64,000 bases of DNA from Fibrella forsythiae (GCF_017353175.1 NZ_JAFMYW010000008.1:62001-126000); one strand, 5' to 3'; shown: positions 27,727-37,544, counted from the stretch's first letter. Program-made: numbers and translations. Notes: generated from the sequence alone by a model not told the origin.

Positions 27727-28281
27727 ATGACACCGCGCATTCAGCCACTGCCCGAATCGGCCGCTTCCGATGCGTTGAAAGCGGCTTGGGCCAGGCACAT
27801 CGATGAGTATCCCGGCTCGCGGATTACCAACATGAAAGCCACGCTGAGTCATTCACCGCTGGCGTTCGACGTGTACATGCAATGGTATCCGCTGTATCAT
27901 GCCGTAATCGGCATTGTCGGGGAGCGGTCGGCGTATTTGTTTGCGCACGCGATTTCAGAAGCGAGCAACTGCCCGCTTTGCACTACGTTTTTCCGCAAGA
28001 TCATCATTCAAAACGGTGAGCGGCCCGAAGACCTGCACCTGACCGACGACGAGCAGCACCTGCTTGACTTCGGCGCCGCCATTGCCCAAAACCGGGGTGA
28101 CGTACCTGACGAGGTCTACGACCCCATCCGGCAGCGGTTTTCGGCACCGGAAGTCGTTACCCTTGTTGCCTTCGCCGGGCAGATGATCGCCACGAACCTG
28201 ATCAATAACGTGCTGCATGTCAGCATTGATGAGTACCTCTACCCTTATTTGCCCTTAACCCAATCTTCCCATCATGCCTGA
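27727..28281 (+). CDS. Carboxymuconolactone decarboxylase/AhpD-like protein
   Basis: 184 residues from the ATG at 27727; an in-frame ATG at 27685 would overlap the aminotransferase. The all-helical AhpD-like fold is suggested by YLFAHAISEASNCPLCTTFF, where Cys-Pro-Leu-Cys is the CxxC redox pair of peroxidase-type members, and by VTLVAFAGQMIATNLINNVL. Such proteins are alkylhydroperoxidase-like enzymes or gamma-carboxymuconolactone decarboxylases; this one is likelier redox-active because of the CxxC. Its stop overlaps the SDR start by 8 nt, implying translational coupling. Confidence 0.75.
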   Translation: MTPRIQPLPESAASDALKAAWARHIDEYPGSRITNMKATLSHSPLAFDVYMQWYPLYHAVIGIVGERSAYLFAHAISEASNCPLCTTFFRKIIIQNGERPEDLHLTDDEQHLLDFGAAIAQNRGDVPDEVYDPIRQRFSAPEVVTLVAFAGQMIATNLINNVLHVSIDEYLYPYLPLTQSSHHA

Positions 28282-29092
28282 CTTGTCTACAAACCGGACC
28301 ACCCCTAAAGTCGCCTTCATCACGGGTGCCGCCCACGGACAGGGCCGGGCCGTAGCGCTGGCGTTAGCTAAAGAAGGTGTCAATATCGTTGCGTTCGACG
28401 TCGCCAAAAACCTGACGTACCCAGCCTACACCTTCGGCTCAGCCGATGAACTGACGCAGTTGAAAGTGGATGTGGAAGCCTTAGGGGCGGATTGTTTGCC
28501 CGTGACGGGCGATGTGCGAAACGACGCCGACGTGACCCGCGCCGTGGAGCAGGCGATGGCTGAATTCGGGCGGATCGACATCCTGTTCAACAACGCGGGT
28601 ATCTGTGCCTACGGGCTGGCCCACGAACTCACCGAAGACGCCTGGGATGCCATGCTTGACATCAACCTCAAGGGTGCCTGGCTGGTGGCGAGGCGCGTTA
28701 TTCCGGTGATGATGGAACAGAAATCGGGCGTTATCATCAACAATTCAAGCATTGCCGGTCTACGGGGCATGGGGCGATTAAGCCATTACGCCGCCTCTAA
28801 ATGGGGGCTCGTCGGCCTGACTAAATCATGGGCTATTGAACTGGCACCCTACAACATACGGGTCAATTCCATACACCCAACGGGCGTCAATACGCCCATG
28901 AACGACGGACTGGCAGCGTTGGAAGGCACCACCACGCAGGAAATTGCCGAACGGTCGGCGGGAAATTTATTGCCGGTTCCCTGGGTTGAACCAGAAGACG
29001 TGTCGGCGATGGTGCTGTATCTGGTCTCCGACGGGGCACGCTACATCACTGGTTCCCAATTCGTGCTCGACGCAGGTTTGCTGACGCGTTAA
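28274..29092 (+). CDS. Short-chain dehydrogenase/reductase, mycofactocin-coupled type
   Basis: 272 residues. The cofactor motif is ITGAAHGQGRAVALALA, the NAG motif is LFNNAGICAYG, and the active site has Ser in NNSSIAGLRG and YAASK. The TGAAHGQGR form and the long insertion after the second strand (YPAYTFGSADELTQLKVDVEAL) are typical of SDRs grouped as mycofactocin-coupled, which hold NAD(P) tightly and need an outside electron carrier. No mycofactocin maturation gene is visible in this window, so another partner may be used. The start codon lies inside the end of the preceding gene. Confidence 0.85.
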   Translation: MPDLSTNRTTPKVAFITGAAHGQGRAVALALAKEGVNIVAFDVAKNLTYPAYTFGSADELTQLKVDVEALGADCLPVTGDVRNDADVTRAVEQAMAEFGRIDILFNNAGICAYGLAHELTEDAWDAMLDINLKGAWLVARRVIPVMMEQKSGVIINNSSIAGLRGMGRLSHYAASKWGLVGLTKSWAIELAPYNIRVNSIHPTGVNTPMNDGLAALEGTTTQEIAERSAGNLLPVPWVEPEDVSAMVLYLVSDGARYITGSQFVLDAGLLTR

Positions 29093-29113
29093 TAGCTATT
29101 TCTCAACGTACCT

Positions 29114-30592
29114 ATGCGCATTAAATCGCTTGAACGACTACGGCAGGAAGCCGCGGCTAGTGACTCATCGACCCTTAAACGATCGCTGGGCGCGTTCAAC
29201 TTAGTAGCCATCGGCATTGGCGTCATTATCGGCGCGGGGCTGTTTTCCCTCACAGGCATTGCCGCCGCCAACCACGCCGGGCCAGCCGTGACACTTTCCT
29301 TCGTGGTGGCCGCTGTGGGTTGTGCGTTCAGCGCCCTGTGCTACGCTGAATTTGCCGCGATGGTACCTATTTCGGGGAGTGCCTATACGTATGCCTACGC
29401 CACGCTGGGCGAACTCTTCGCCTGGATCATCGGCTGGGACCTGGTGCTCGAATACTCCGTCGGGGCGGCTACGGTGGCTATCAGCTGGTCGCAATACCTC
29501 AACCGGTTTTTGGGAAACTATGGGCTGCACGTCCCCCCTCAACTCATGCTGTCGCCGTTTGAAACGGCAACCGGCGCCGATGGGTCAGTCGTAACGGGCT
29601 TCATGAACGTACCTGCGGTACTGATCGTAGTGCTCATCACCAGCATCATCATTCGCGGTACGTCGGGTTCGGCTATTTTCAACGCTATCGTTGTAACGCT
29701 GAAAGTGCTGGTCGTACTCGTCTTTATCGCCCTCGGCTGGCAGTACATCGACCCGGCCAATTACCAGCCCTATATTCCGGCCAACACGGGTACGTTCGGT
29801 GAATACGGCTGGAGCGGGGTTTTGCGGGGCGCGGGCGTCGTGTTCTTCGTCTTTATCGGCTTCGACATTGTGGCCACGATGGCGCAGGAAGCCAAAAATC
29901 CGCAGCGCGATATGCCCATTGGTATCATTGGCTCGCTGGTAGTCTGCACCATCCTGTTCGTCTTGTTTGGCTACGTCATGACCGGCATGGCCAACTACAC
30001 CGAGTTTAAAAACAGCGCGGCTCCGGTGGCCATTGCCATTGAAAAAACGCCCTACCGCTGGTTAGGGCAGCTCATCATCGGCGCCATTCTGATCGGCTAC
30101 ACATCCGTCATTCTGGTCGATCTGCTGGGACAGTCGCGGGTATTTTTCTCGATGAGCCGCGATGGGCTGCTGCCAAAGGCATTCTCTGAGATTCATCCCC
30201 GGTTTCGTACGCCCTGGAAAGCCAACGTACTGCTGTGCGTTTTCATCGGCCTGTTTGCCGGTTTTGTACCCATTCGGGTGGTGGGTGAAATGACGAGCAT
30301 CGGTACGTTGCTGGCCTTCGTGATGGTCTGCATCGGCATTCTGATCCTGCGCAAAAAACAGCCCGACGCCCCCCGCGCTTTCCGTACCCCCTGGGTGCCC
30401 GTGGTGCCGATTCTGGGCATCCTGACCTGCCTCGTGATGATGGTCTCCTTACCCGGCGACACCTGGTTGCGGCTCGTGATCTGGCTGGCGATTGGCCTGG
30501 TGATCTATTTTGCCTACGGCAAAAAACGCAGTAAACTGCATCTTTCATCCGAGAACGATGATTTGGATCACCCGCGAACGTCCGAAGATTGA
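29114..30592 (+). CDS. APC-family amino acid permease (YfnA/CAT-like)
   Basis: 492 residues with about 12 hydrophobic helices. The first carries the APC signature GIGVIIGAGLFSLTGIAA, and PISGSAYTYAYATLGE and GWDLVLEYSVGAATVAISWS follow, as in cationic amino acid transporters. A cytoplasmic C-terminal tail of about 25 charged residues ends the protein. It imports amino acids across the inner membrane. With the outer-membrane SusC/SusD pair and the aminotransferase upstream it could complete an amino-acid uptake and breakdown route. The end overlaps the start of the regulator by 35 nt in another frame. Confidence 0.9.
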   Translation: MRIKSLERLRQEAAASDSSTLKRSLGAFNLVAIGIGVIIGAGLFSLTGIAAANHAGPAVTLSFVVAAVGCAFSALCYAEFAAMVPISGSAYTYAYATLGELFAWIIGWDLVLEYSVGAATVAISWSQYLNRFLGNYGLHVPPQLMLSPFETATGADGSVVTGFMNVPAVLIVVLITSIIIRGTSGSAIFNAIVVTLKVLVVLVFIALGWQYIDPANYQPYIPANTGTFGEYGWSGVLRGAGVVFFVFIGFDIVATMAQEAKNPQRDMPIGIIGSLVVCTILFVLFGYVMTGMANYTEFKNSAAPVAIAIEKTPYRWLGQLIIGAILIGYTSVILVDLLGQSRVFFSMSRDGLLPKAFSEIHPRFRTPWKANVLLCVFIGLFAGFVPIRVVGEMTSIGTLLAFVMVCIGILILRKKQPDAPRAFRTPWVPVVPILGILTCLVMMVSLPGDTWLRLVIWLAIGLVIYFAYGKKRSKLHLSSENDDLDHPRTSED

Positions 30593-31421
30593 CCGCATTG
30601 CCTGCCCCTGGCTCATCCGCCGCTTTATCGACCCCGAGGCCCAAATTGTGTTCGTTCCCGCCGACGATGTACTGAGCCAGGCCGAGGCCCTGGGCGCAAC
30701 GCCCTTCGACGTACCCGGCGTTGAGTTTTCGCATTACGGCACCGACTGTACCTTCGATTATTTCCTGAAGAAGTACGACCTCCGCGACCCGGCTCTGCAC
30801 ACCATGGCCCCCATTGTGCGCGGAGCCGACACCGACAACCACGCCCTGGCCGAGCAGGCAGCCGGACTCTGGGCCATCTCAGCGGGGCTGGCGTACAACC
30901 TGCCAAACGACGAGGAATTGTTGGCTCAGGGCATGGTCCTCTACGATGCGCTCTACAGCTGGGCAACGTACCTGCAACACGAAAAACACACGCAGAACCC
31001 CACCGAAAACCGCCTGATTCAGGTGATGGCAACGTACCTGGCCGCGCAAAAAACGGCCCGTAAGCGAACACCCGCCTGGATCAGCGAACTCGAATCCCTG
31101 ATTCAGGACCATGTCGACACGAACTTAAGCATCAGCCTCAAAGGCATTTCGGAAGCGGTGCAGCTAAATCCAACGTACCTGTCGCGGGAGTTCGCCACCC
31201 ACTTCGATAACCTGACCTTCGGCGAGTATATCCGGAAACTACGCATCGAAAAAGCCATTCAACTCCTCGATCAACCCGACCATTCGCTGCTCGACATTGC
31301 CTATCTGACGGGCTTCTCCGACCAGAGCCATTTCACCCGCGTCTTCAAAAAATTCGTGGGCAAAAGCCCGTCGGCCTACCGGAAAGAAGGGCAGAAAAGT
31401 AAAGAATCGGCCAAAGGTTAA
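30558..31421 (+). CDS. ChrB-like domain fused to an AraC-type DNA-binding domain
   Basis: 287 residues from the ATG at 30558 (MIWITRERPKIDRIACPWLI), which fits the normal beginning of the chromate-resistance ChrB C-terminal domain. That domain fills residues 1-145, including FIDPEAQIVFVPADDV, FDVPGVEFSHYGTDCTFDYF and APIVRGADTDNH. The last 100 residues are an AraC/XylS double helix-turn-helix (ISEAVQLNPTYLSREF, then LDIAYLTGFSDQSHFTRVFKKF). The ChrB domain normally stands alone or follows another N-terminal part, so this fusion suggests a transcription factor sensing a metal, oxyanion or redox ligand. It overlaps the permease gene by 35 nt and may control this operon. Confidence 0.85.
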   Translation: MIWITRERPKIDRIACPWLIRRFIDPEAQIVFVPADDVLSQAEALGATPFDVPGVEFSHYGTDCTFDYFLKKYDLRDPALHTMAPIVRGADTDNHALAEQAAGLWAISAGLAYNLPNDEELLAQGMVLYDALYSWATYLQHEKHTQNPTENRLIQVMATYLAAQKTARKRTPAWISELESLIQDHVDTNLSISLKGISEAVQLNPTYLSREFATHFDNLTFGEYIRKLRIEKAIQLLDQPDHSLLDIAYLTGFSDQSHFTRVFKKFVGKSPSAYRKEGQKSKESAKG

Positions 31422-31506
31422 TTCTGTTCTATGCCAATGTAATGTGGGTTCGTAGCCTTGCAACCGGGTTTGGTACGGGTACGCCGCAACCAGCCCGTTC
31501 AACGGT

Positions 31507-32073
31507 ATGTTAACCATGCTCCACGCCTACTCCACCCTTTGCCGGGCTGTGTTTTTCCGGCCCATCTGGCTGCCAACCACGAGCCTACTGTTAACCCTGG
31601 TTACATTTGCAACGTGCGCCCAGCAAACACCCGCCCCGCACGACTATCCGCGCATGGTGCTGTATCAGGGTATTCTTCACCCGATCGTAACGTTCAGTCA
31701 GGATGCGCCGGTGGTCAATTTTAAAAACTTTTACCAGGTGGGTTTTCCTGTCGGAGTCAACATCTGGAAAACGGCCAACATTGGCTATTCGCTGGAAATC
31801 GTGCCGTTTATCCGATCCGAAGCGGGTGTCAGCCGGGTCAACAATGTGTTGTTTCATCCCGGCGTGCTGGTGGGGCTGGGTAAAGGGTTTACGCTCGCTA
31901 ATCGGCTGGCGTTTGAAACCGGTGGGCGCTATGGGGTTACGCCTGTATTGAACAAAACCTTCCGCAGACCCGGCCCAGTGAATTATTTCTTGGCCGTGCC
32001 CATTCCGGTACGTTTCGGGAATGACCGCCCTGCTACTATCACGCTTGGTTTCCAGTTTGGCCTTGCTTTCTGA
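31507..32073 (+). CDS. Small exported beta-barrel-like protein, function unknown
   Basis: 188 residues; an ATG at 31516 would shorten the N-terminus slightly. A signal-like hydrophobic stretch (LPTTSLLLTLVTFATCA) is followed by alternating beta-strand patterns (FYQVGFPVGVNIWKTANIGY, YFLAVPIPVRFG) and a final aromatic strand TLGFQFGLAF, typical of small outer-membrane barrels in Bacteroidota. I do not recognise a named family. It stands alone, 85 nt after the ChrB-AraC gene and convergent with the esterase gene. Confidence 0.55.
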   Translation: MLTMLHAYSTLCRAVFFRPIWLPTTSLLLTLVTFATCAQQTPAPHDYPRMVLYQGILHPIVTFSQDAPVVNFKNFYQVGFPVGVNIWKTANIGYSLEIVPFIRSEAGVSRVNNVLFHPGVLVGLGKGFTLANRLAFETGGRYGVTPVLNKTFRRPGPVNYFLAVPIPVRFGNDRPATITLGFQFGLAF

Positions 32074-32250
32074 CGTGTTGAGATGAAGCGGAGTACCAAG
32101 CGCGGCTCACTCTCTTTCCCAGTTTCCTGATCGATCAACAGCATCTTTTCCGTTATTTTTTCAGACAGATTCCCACAGTATTTCCAGCGAGCGTTTGATA
32201 AGCGGACTAGTAACAGTTCATACACAGGCAGTGCGTTTTATACGAACGGC

Positions 32251-33099
32251 TTATTTGATCGCGTGTTTATCAAAATAGGTTCGCATAAATAGCATCTGGT
32301 AAATCACGGCATTATTCCAATAGGTCCAGTTATGAGCCCCCGGTCGGGTAATGTAGTCGTGCGCAATGTTGCGCTCCAGTAGCTTTTCATGCAGGTTATT
32401 ATTCACCCGAAAAAAGAAGTCTTCCGTTCCGCAGTCGATGATCAGCGACAAGGCCCCCGGCGTGAGTAGATAAAGAAGGTTAATGACCGTGTTCTGTTCC
32501 CAGCGCTCCGGAAACTGACTATATGCCCCTAATCGCTTAGCCATGTCCCAGTTATTGGGAAACGGCCGAATGTCTACGCCGCCACTCATGCTGCCCGCTG
32601 CTCCGAACACATTCTGGTGTCTGAACGCCAGATACAAGGCCCCATGTCCGCCCATACTCAAGCCGGTAATAGCGCGTCCAGACCGGTTTTTGATGGTTTT
32701 GTAATGGTTATCAACCCAACTGACCAGTTCATCGGCCACATAGGTTTCGTAGCGAAATGATGGATCGGCGGGGCTATCGAAGTACCAGCTACCAACGTTC
32801 CCATCCGGGCAAACAACGATCATCTGGTAGGTGTCGGCGGCTTTACCAAGCCCGGCTACTTTCTTTGGCCAGTCACTGTAGTTACCACCATACCCATGCA
32901 ATAGATACAGGACGGGCAATTCCTTGCCATCGGCATACGAATCGGGCGTGATCACGACGGCCTTGATTGTCTTGTTCATCGATGCGCTGGTTGTTGCCAC
33001 CGTATCAATTTTCGACGCTTGTCCCGGTTGGTTAAATACCAGTACAAAACTGACTATGACCAAGGCGCGAATGATGGCCAGCATTGACATCTGTAACAT
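32251..33099 (-). CDS. Secreted alpha/beta-hydrolase of the esterase D / antigen 85-like family
   Basis: 282 residues. An N-terminal hydrophobic segment (IIRALVIVSFVLVFNQPGQA) should export it. Family landmarks are YLLHGYGGNYSDW (oxyanion region), nucleophile Ser148 in GLSMGGHG, Asp227 in DCGTEDFFF, and His256 in RPGAHNWTYW. It resembles putative esterases related to S-formylglutathione hydrolase and to feruloyl or acetylxylan esterases. The natural ester is unknown. No operon partner is visible. The 440-nt gap upstream (33100-33541) holds no recognisable gene. Confidence 0.85.
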   Translation of the reverse strand: MLQMSMLAIIRALVIVSFVLVFNQPGQASKIDTVATTSASMNKTIKAVVITPDSYADGKELPVLYLLHGYGGNYSDWPKKVAGLGKAADTYQMIVVCPDGNVGSWYFDSPADPSFRYETYVADELVSWVDNHYKTIKNRSGRAITGLSMGGHGALYLAFRHQNVFGAAGSMSGGVDIRPFPNNWDMAKRLGAYSQFPERWEQNTVINLLYLLTPGALSLIIDCGTEDFFFRVNNNLHEKLLERNIAHDYITRPGAHNWTYWNNAVIYQMLFMRTYFDKHAIK

Positions 33100-33562
33100 A
33101 TACTGAGTTGGAGTAAGTTGATTAAATGCTTCACTCTAGTAAGTCCGCCCAAGGTGAAACTTACGCAGTCACCGGTATAATTAACTAGAATTTGCGGTGT
33201 TGCTGACAGGCAGTCAGACCAATGTGCATGCGCAGTGACTAGTCAGCTGGTAGTGCCTGAATCAGTGATATGATTCGAGTACGACTGTACCTTTTTTCCG
33301 TATCCGTATAGGTAACAAACGGAAAACCCTCCAACTCATCAAGTAGTAGCGGGGCCAATCTGGCAGGCCGGACGGAACTCGCTTCTGCTTAAGCCATTAG
33401 TCAGACCAGAGGCATACAATAGCCTTAATTAATCGTAGAGGCGGCTTCTTTTTTTGACTGATTGGACGCGGTTAAGTTAGTATAGCCACTCAGTAGATTT
33501 TAAACGCTATCTACCTACTGTGCTCCATCTTTATCTTAGTAATGTATCAAATAGCCAATTAT

Positions 33563-36500
33563 ATGAACCAAAAATTACTTCTTCTTTTCCTGTGGATACT
33601 GGCCACCGCCAACACCTGGGCGCAGACCGGGCCGTCGACGCTTCTGCCTTCTCCGCGCCGGGTGGCCGGGCCGATGGCTCAACCGGTAACCGGCAACTGG
33701 TCGGCCCGGCAGGCCGCCGCTACGACCATTCGCTATGTCAAAGCGGGCGCCTCGGGTACCGGCTCATCCTGGAGCAATGCGTCGGGGGATTTGCAGGCCA
33801 TGATCGACGCGTCGGCGTCAGGCGATCAGGTCTGGATTTCAGGCGGTATCTATAAGCCAACTACAGCAGGCTTATCAGATCCGCGTACGGCCACTTTTTC
33901 GCTTAAGAACGGGGTGAGCGTACTGGGTGGGTTCACCGGAGTCACTGGTACGGAGGGCAACATTGCTACACGCACGGCCATGCCTTCGTCCACTACTATA
34001 TCTGGAGACATTGGTACAATTGATGACAATAGCGATAACAGCTATCACGTGATCAGAAATGAAGGAAATGGAGTAACCAGCTCAGCCGTTATTGATGGGG
34101 TTACCATTACGGGCGGGAACGCAAATAGCAGTTCCTCTTTTAATGGCACCTATGGGGGAGGTATGTTCAATAATGGGGGAAGCCCGACCATCAGCAACTG
34201 CTTATTTACCCAAAACTATGGCAACTTCGGCGGGGGGCTGTGCATTAGTTATTCGTCGGTAGTTCGGGTGACCAACTGTTATTTTTTGAACAACTCTGGA
34301 GTTATTGGGGCATTCTACGAGGCGGAAAATACGAACTCAGTCGTCACAAACTGCCACTTCGAACAACATAAGCCAGCGCCTTTCAGTTACGTGACTAGCG
34401 GTGAGATGGCCAGTACGTTGATCAACTGCACTTTTCGTGACAATAGCACAGCGGTTTACACACAGGCCCCTGCAACGGCCAACATAACCAACGGGCTGCT
34501 GTGGAACAACGGGGGGAGCAGTGCCCTACAGGGTCCCGGCATTACGGTGAGCTACTCGCTGTTGGAGCCAGGGACTACCAACTACACCGATGGGGGCAAT
34601 AACAGGATGGCTACATTCTCGCCCTTTGAAAACGCGGCGGGTCCCGCCCTCAAATCCTGCGCCCCGGCCATCGATGCGGGTAACAATGCCGTCAATACCA
34701 CCACCACCGATGTGCTGGGCAATACCCGTAAGGTGCGCACCATTGATATAGGGGCTGCTGAGTTTGGTGGCACCACCACCCAGGCGGCCACCTTCAGCGA
34801 CCTGAGTCAGTCAGCCGCTGCCGTCTGCGTGGGGCAGAGTGTCACCTTGACCGCTACTCTGACTGGTACGGGGCCTTTTACGCTGGAGTTGTTTCGCGAT
34901 AATGTGAGAATCAACGGCCCAACTACTATTGACGTTTCCGCCCGCATTGCGGCCAGTCCGGCCATTGGCCAGAGCGGCTCCTACCAGTTCGTGGCCACCA
35001 GTGCCTGCAACAGCGTGACCACTACGTATGCCGCCATTACGGCTAACCCCTTGCCTACTAGGTATACGGTGAGCGGGGGCGGGGCCTTCTGCGCCGGGAA
35101 CACTGCCCCGAACGTGGGCCTGACTGGCTCACAGACGGGCGTCAATTACCAACTCCTACGGGGAACTACCCCCGTAGGCAATCCCGTGGCCGGTACAGGC
35201 AGCGCCCTCAGCTTTGGGCCTCAGGCCACGGCGGGCACTTACACCGTACAGGCCACCAACGCTACCACCAGCTGCCAGCAAACCATGACGGGGTCGGTGA
35301 CCGTGACCAGTAACCCCCTGCCTACACAATTCGCCCTGACCGGCGGCGGTGCGTACTGCGCGGGCACAACGCCCCCCTCCGTCGGCTTGGCTGGCTCGCA
35401 GACGGGTGTTAACTACCAACTGCTACGGGGCACGACCCCGGTGGGTAGCTCTGTAGCGGGAACGGGGCAGGCGTTAAGCTTCGGCGCCCAGGCCACGGCA
35501 GGTACGTACACCGTACTAGCCACCAACGCTACCACTACCTGCAGCCGGACCATGACGGGCTCCGCCACAGTGACGGTCAACCCCACGCCCGTTCTTACCA
35601 TCACTACTCCGCCAGCGGTCTGCGCCCCTACTACTGTGGACCTCACCCGGTATGTGACCAGTGATATTCCCGCCACGATCCGCTTCTTTACGGATGCCGC
35701 GCGAACCCAAGCCGTAGCTACGCCCGCCGCCGTCGCCACGGGCGGCACCTACTACGTGCAGGCCACCACTGAACAGGGCTGCATCAGCAATGGCAGCATC
35801 GTGGTGACGATCAACCAACCGCCTATGGTGATCATCACCCCCTCGGCCCTGACCGGCTGCGCGGGTACGATCATCACCCTATCAGCGCAAGGGGCCGACC
35901 GCTACGTCTGGAACACGGGAGCCACCACCACCTCGATCCCCGTCACCGCCACCGGCACGGGCGTCTACTCGGTGACAGGCACCATCACCAGCACGGGCTG
36001 CTCGGCTACCGCCAGCCAATCCATCACCATCTATCCCCTGCCCAACGCCCCCAGCTTGCTGACCCAGACCGGGCAACGCTACCCCGGTGGGCAGTCCAGC
36101 GTGAGCGTCGATGTCAATTCGGGCAACGTTAATCTGGTCGTGGGTGGCTGTAATGGCACCATCAACTGGACGGGACCAGCGGGAAGCTCAGGTACTAGCA
36201 GTCCCATTGTCGTATCGACAGACCGGGTAGGCCAGTTTGTGTACACCGCCACCTGCACCAGTGCTCAGGGCTGTACAAGCTTGCCGACCAGCGCCACGGT
36301 GACCGTGCAGGGCCGCTTGACGGTGCTGCACCGGGACGTGGACAACTACGCCGACAACAACGCCATCCAGCCCCTGCTGGTGCTGCAAAACCAGGGTAAC
36401 AGCGCCCTGCCCCTGTCGCGCCTGACCTTGCGCTATTACCTGACCGTGGAGGGCAACAGCGCCCTGAGCAACCTCTCGGTGAACTACGCCCAGGTAGGCA

Positions 36501-37522
36501 ATGGGAACGTACGCCTTCGCTACGTACCGCTAACGCCTGCCCAGTCTGGAGCCGCTGGCTACGTGGAGGTGAGCTTTACGGCCGGGGCGGGCAGCCTGGC
36601 AGCCGGGGCCAGCTCGGGACCCATTCAGGCGTACTTTGCCAAGAGTGACTACGGCTCACTCTTTGAGCCCGATGACTACTCGTATAACCCCCTGCGCGAC
36701 CAGCTCACGGCTACTCAGCGCATCACAGCCTATTATGACGGGGTGCTGATTGCCGGTATCGAGCCAGGAAGCACCGCCCAGGTACGTTCGGTGCGGGCAC
36801 TGACCGAGAGCCGCAACGGCCCCTCGGCTACCCAGATCAACACCGTGCTGGAGGTGCGCAACGAGGGTACGGTGGCCATCAGTTACAGTGATTTGCGGGC
36901 GCGCTACTACTTTACCTCCGATGGCGCCGAACGCCTGCAGGTGGAAGTCGATGAGGGCAACGTGAGTGCGCAACTGGTGGCGCTGAATCCCGCGGTGGCC
37001 GGGGCGAATTACTACCTGGAGATTCGCTACAACCAGGGGGGGCAACTGGCACCGGGTGCTAGCACGGGTGCCGTCCGTTACCGCATCAGCAAGCCCGATG
37101 GGGGGCGCTTTGACCAAACAAATGATTACTCCTACCAGGAGCAGCCCGCCGAGCGCAGTCAGAACAGCCGGGTGACGGTCTACGTAGGCCAGGAGTTGGT
37201 GTGGGGTACCCCTCCCTCGGGAGCGGCCCGGCTGGCGGCTGGCTTGGCCAATGAGCCCGGCACAAGGCTAACGGTAACGCTGTTGGGAAACCCCATCGCT
37301 GGCGACGTGGTGGAAGCGCTGGTGGGGGGAGCCGCTGGTCAGGCCTTAACACTGCAACTAACTGACCTGCAGGGTCGGGTAGTGGCTCGTCAGGGGATCG
37401 AAGCGGCTTCAGCCAGTGAGCGGGTAAAGCTAAGCGCGAGCCAGGCGGCGAGCGGCATGCTGCTTCTGCAGGTGAGCACGCCTACCCAAACCCAGACGGT
37501 GAAGGTGCTCAAAGGCCAGTAG
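33563..37522 (+). CDS. Large T9SS-secreted protein: beta-helix, Ig-like repeats, two CBM3-like modules
   Basis: 1319 residues from the ATG at 33563, which begins a good signal peptide (MNQKLLLLFLWILATANTWA); an in-frame ATG at 33542 adds seven residues. Domains in order: right-handed beta-helix (about 45-400) ending in the DIGAAEFGG motif; Ig-like repeats with paired Cys (about 410-910), two of them almost identical; two cellulose-binding CBM3-like modules (about 915-1070, LRYYLTVEG...DDYSYNPL; about 1075-1215, RARYYFTSDG...NDYSYQEQ); and a type IX sorting domain ending TVKVLKGQ. It is probably a surface or secreted adhesin or polysaccharide-binding protein. No catalytic motif is obvious. A strong terminator follows. 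Confidence 0.85.
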   Translation: MNQKLLLLFLWILATANTWAQTGPSTLLPSPRRVAGPMAQPVTGNWSARQAAATTIRYVKAGASGTGSSWSNASGDLQAMIDASASGDQVWISGGIYKPTTAGLSDPRTATFSLKNGVSVLGGFTGVTGTEGNIATRTAMPSSTTISGDIGTIDDNSDNSYHVIRNEGNGVTSSAVIDGVTITGGNANSSSSFNGTYGGGMFNNGGSPTISNCLFTQNYGNFGGGLCISYSSVVRVTNCYFLNNSGVIGAFYEAENTNSVVTNCHFEQHKPAPFSYVTSGEMASTLINCTFRDNSTAVYTQAPATANITNGLLWNNGGSSALQGPGITVSYSLLEPGTTNYTDGGNNRMATFSPFENAAGPALKSCAPAIDAGNNAVNTTTTDVLGNTRKVRTIDIGAAEFGGTTTQAATFSDLSQSAAAVCVGQSVTLTATLTGTGPFTLELFRDNVRINGPTTIDVSARIAASPAIGQSGSYQFVATSACNSVTTTYAAITANPLPTRYTVSGGGAFCAGNTAPNVGLTGSQTGVNYQLLRGTTPVGNPVAGTGSALSFGPQATAGTYTVQATNATTSCQQTMTGSVTVTSNPLPTQFALTGGGAYCAGTTPPSVGLAGSQTGVNYQLLRGTTPVGSSVAGTGQALSFGAQATAGTYTVLATNATTTCSRTMTGSATVTVNPTPVLTITTPPAVCAPTTVDLTRYVTSDIPATIRFFTDAARTQAVATPAAVATGGTYYVQATTEQGCISNGSIVVTINQPPMVIITPSALTGCAGTIITLSAQGADRYVWNTGATTTSIPVTATGTGVYSVTGTITSTGCSATASQSITIYPLPNAPSLLTQTGQRYPGGQSSVSVDVNSGNVNLVVGGCNGTINWTGPAGSSGTSSPIVVSTDRVGQFVYTATCTSAQGCTSLPTSATVTVQGRLTVLHRDVDNYADNNAIQPLLVLQNQGNSALPLSRLTLRYYLTVEGNSALSNLSVNYAQVGNGNVRLRYVPLTPAQSGAAGYVEVSFTAGAGSLAAGASSGPIQAYFAKSDYGSLFEPDDYSYNPLRDQLTATQRITAYYDGVLIAGIEPGSTAQVRSVRALTESRNGPSATQINTVLEVRNEGTVAISYSDLRARYYFTSDGAERLQVEVDEGNVSAQLVALNPAVAGANYYLEIRYNQGGQLAPGASTGAVRYRISKPDGGRFDQTNDYSYQEQPAERSQNSRVTVYVGQELVWGTPPSGAARLAAGLANEPGTRLTVTLLGNPIAGDVVEALVGGAAGQALTLQLTDLQGRVVARQGIEAASASERVKLSASQAASGMLLLQVSTPTQTQTVKVLKGQ
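35057..35590 (+). repeat. Tandem 267-bp coding repeat (two units)
   Basis: Units 35057-35323 and 35324-35590 each encode 89 residues with the shared core GVNYQLLRGTTPVG and QATAGTYTV. The DNA is similar too, so recent duplication or unequal crossing-over within the Ig-like region is likely. Confidence 0.85.
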
Positions 37523-37544
37523 TAGTGTGATAAGCCCAGTGCGA

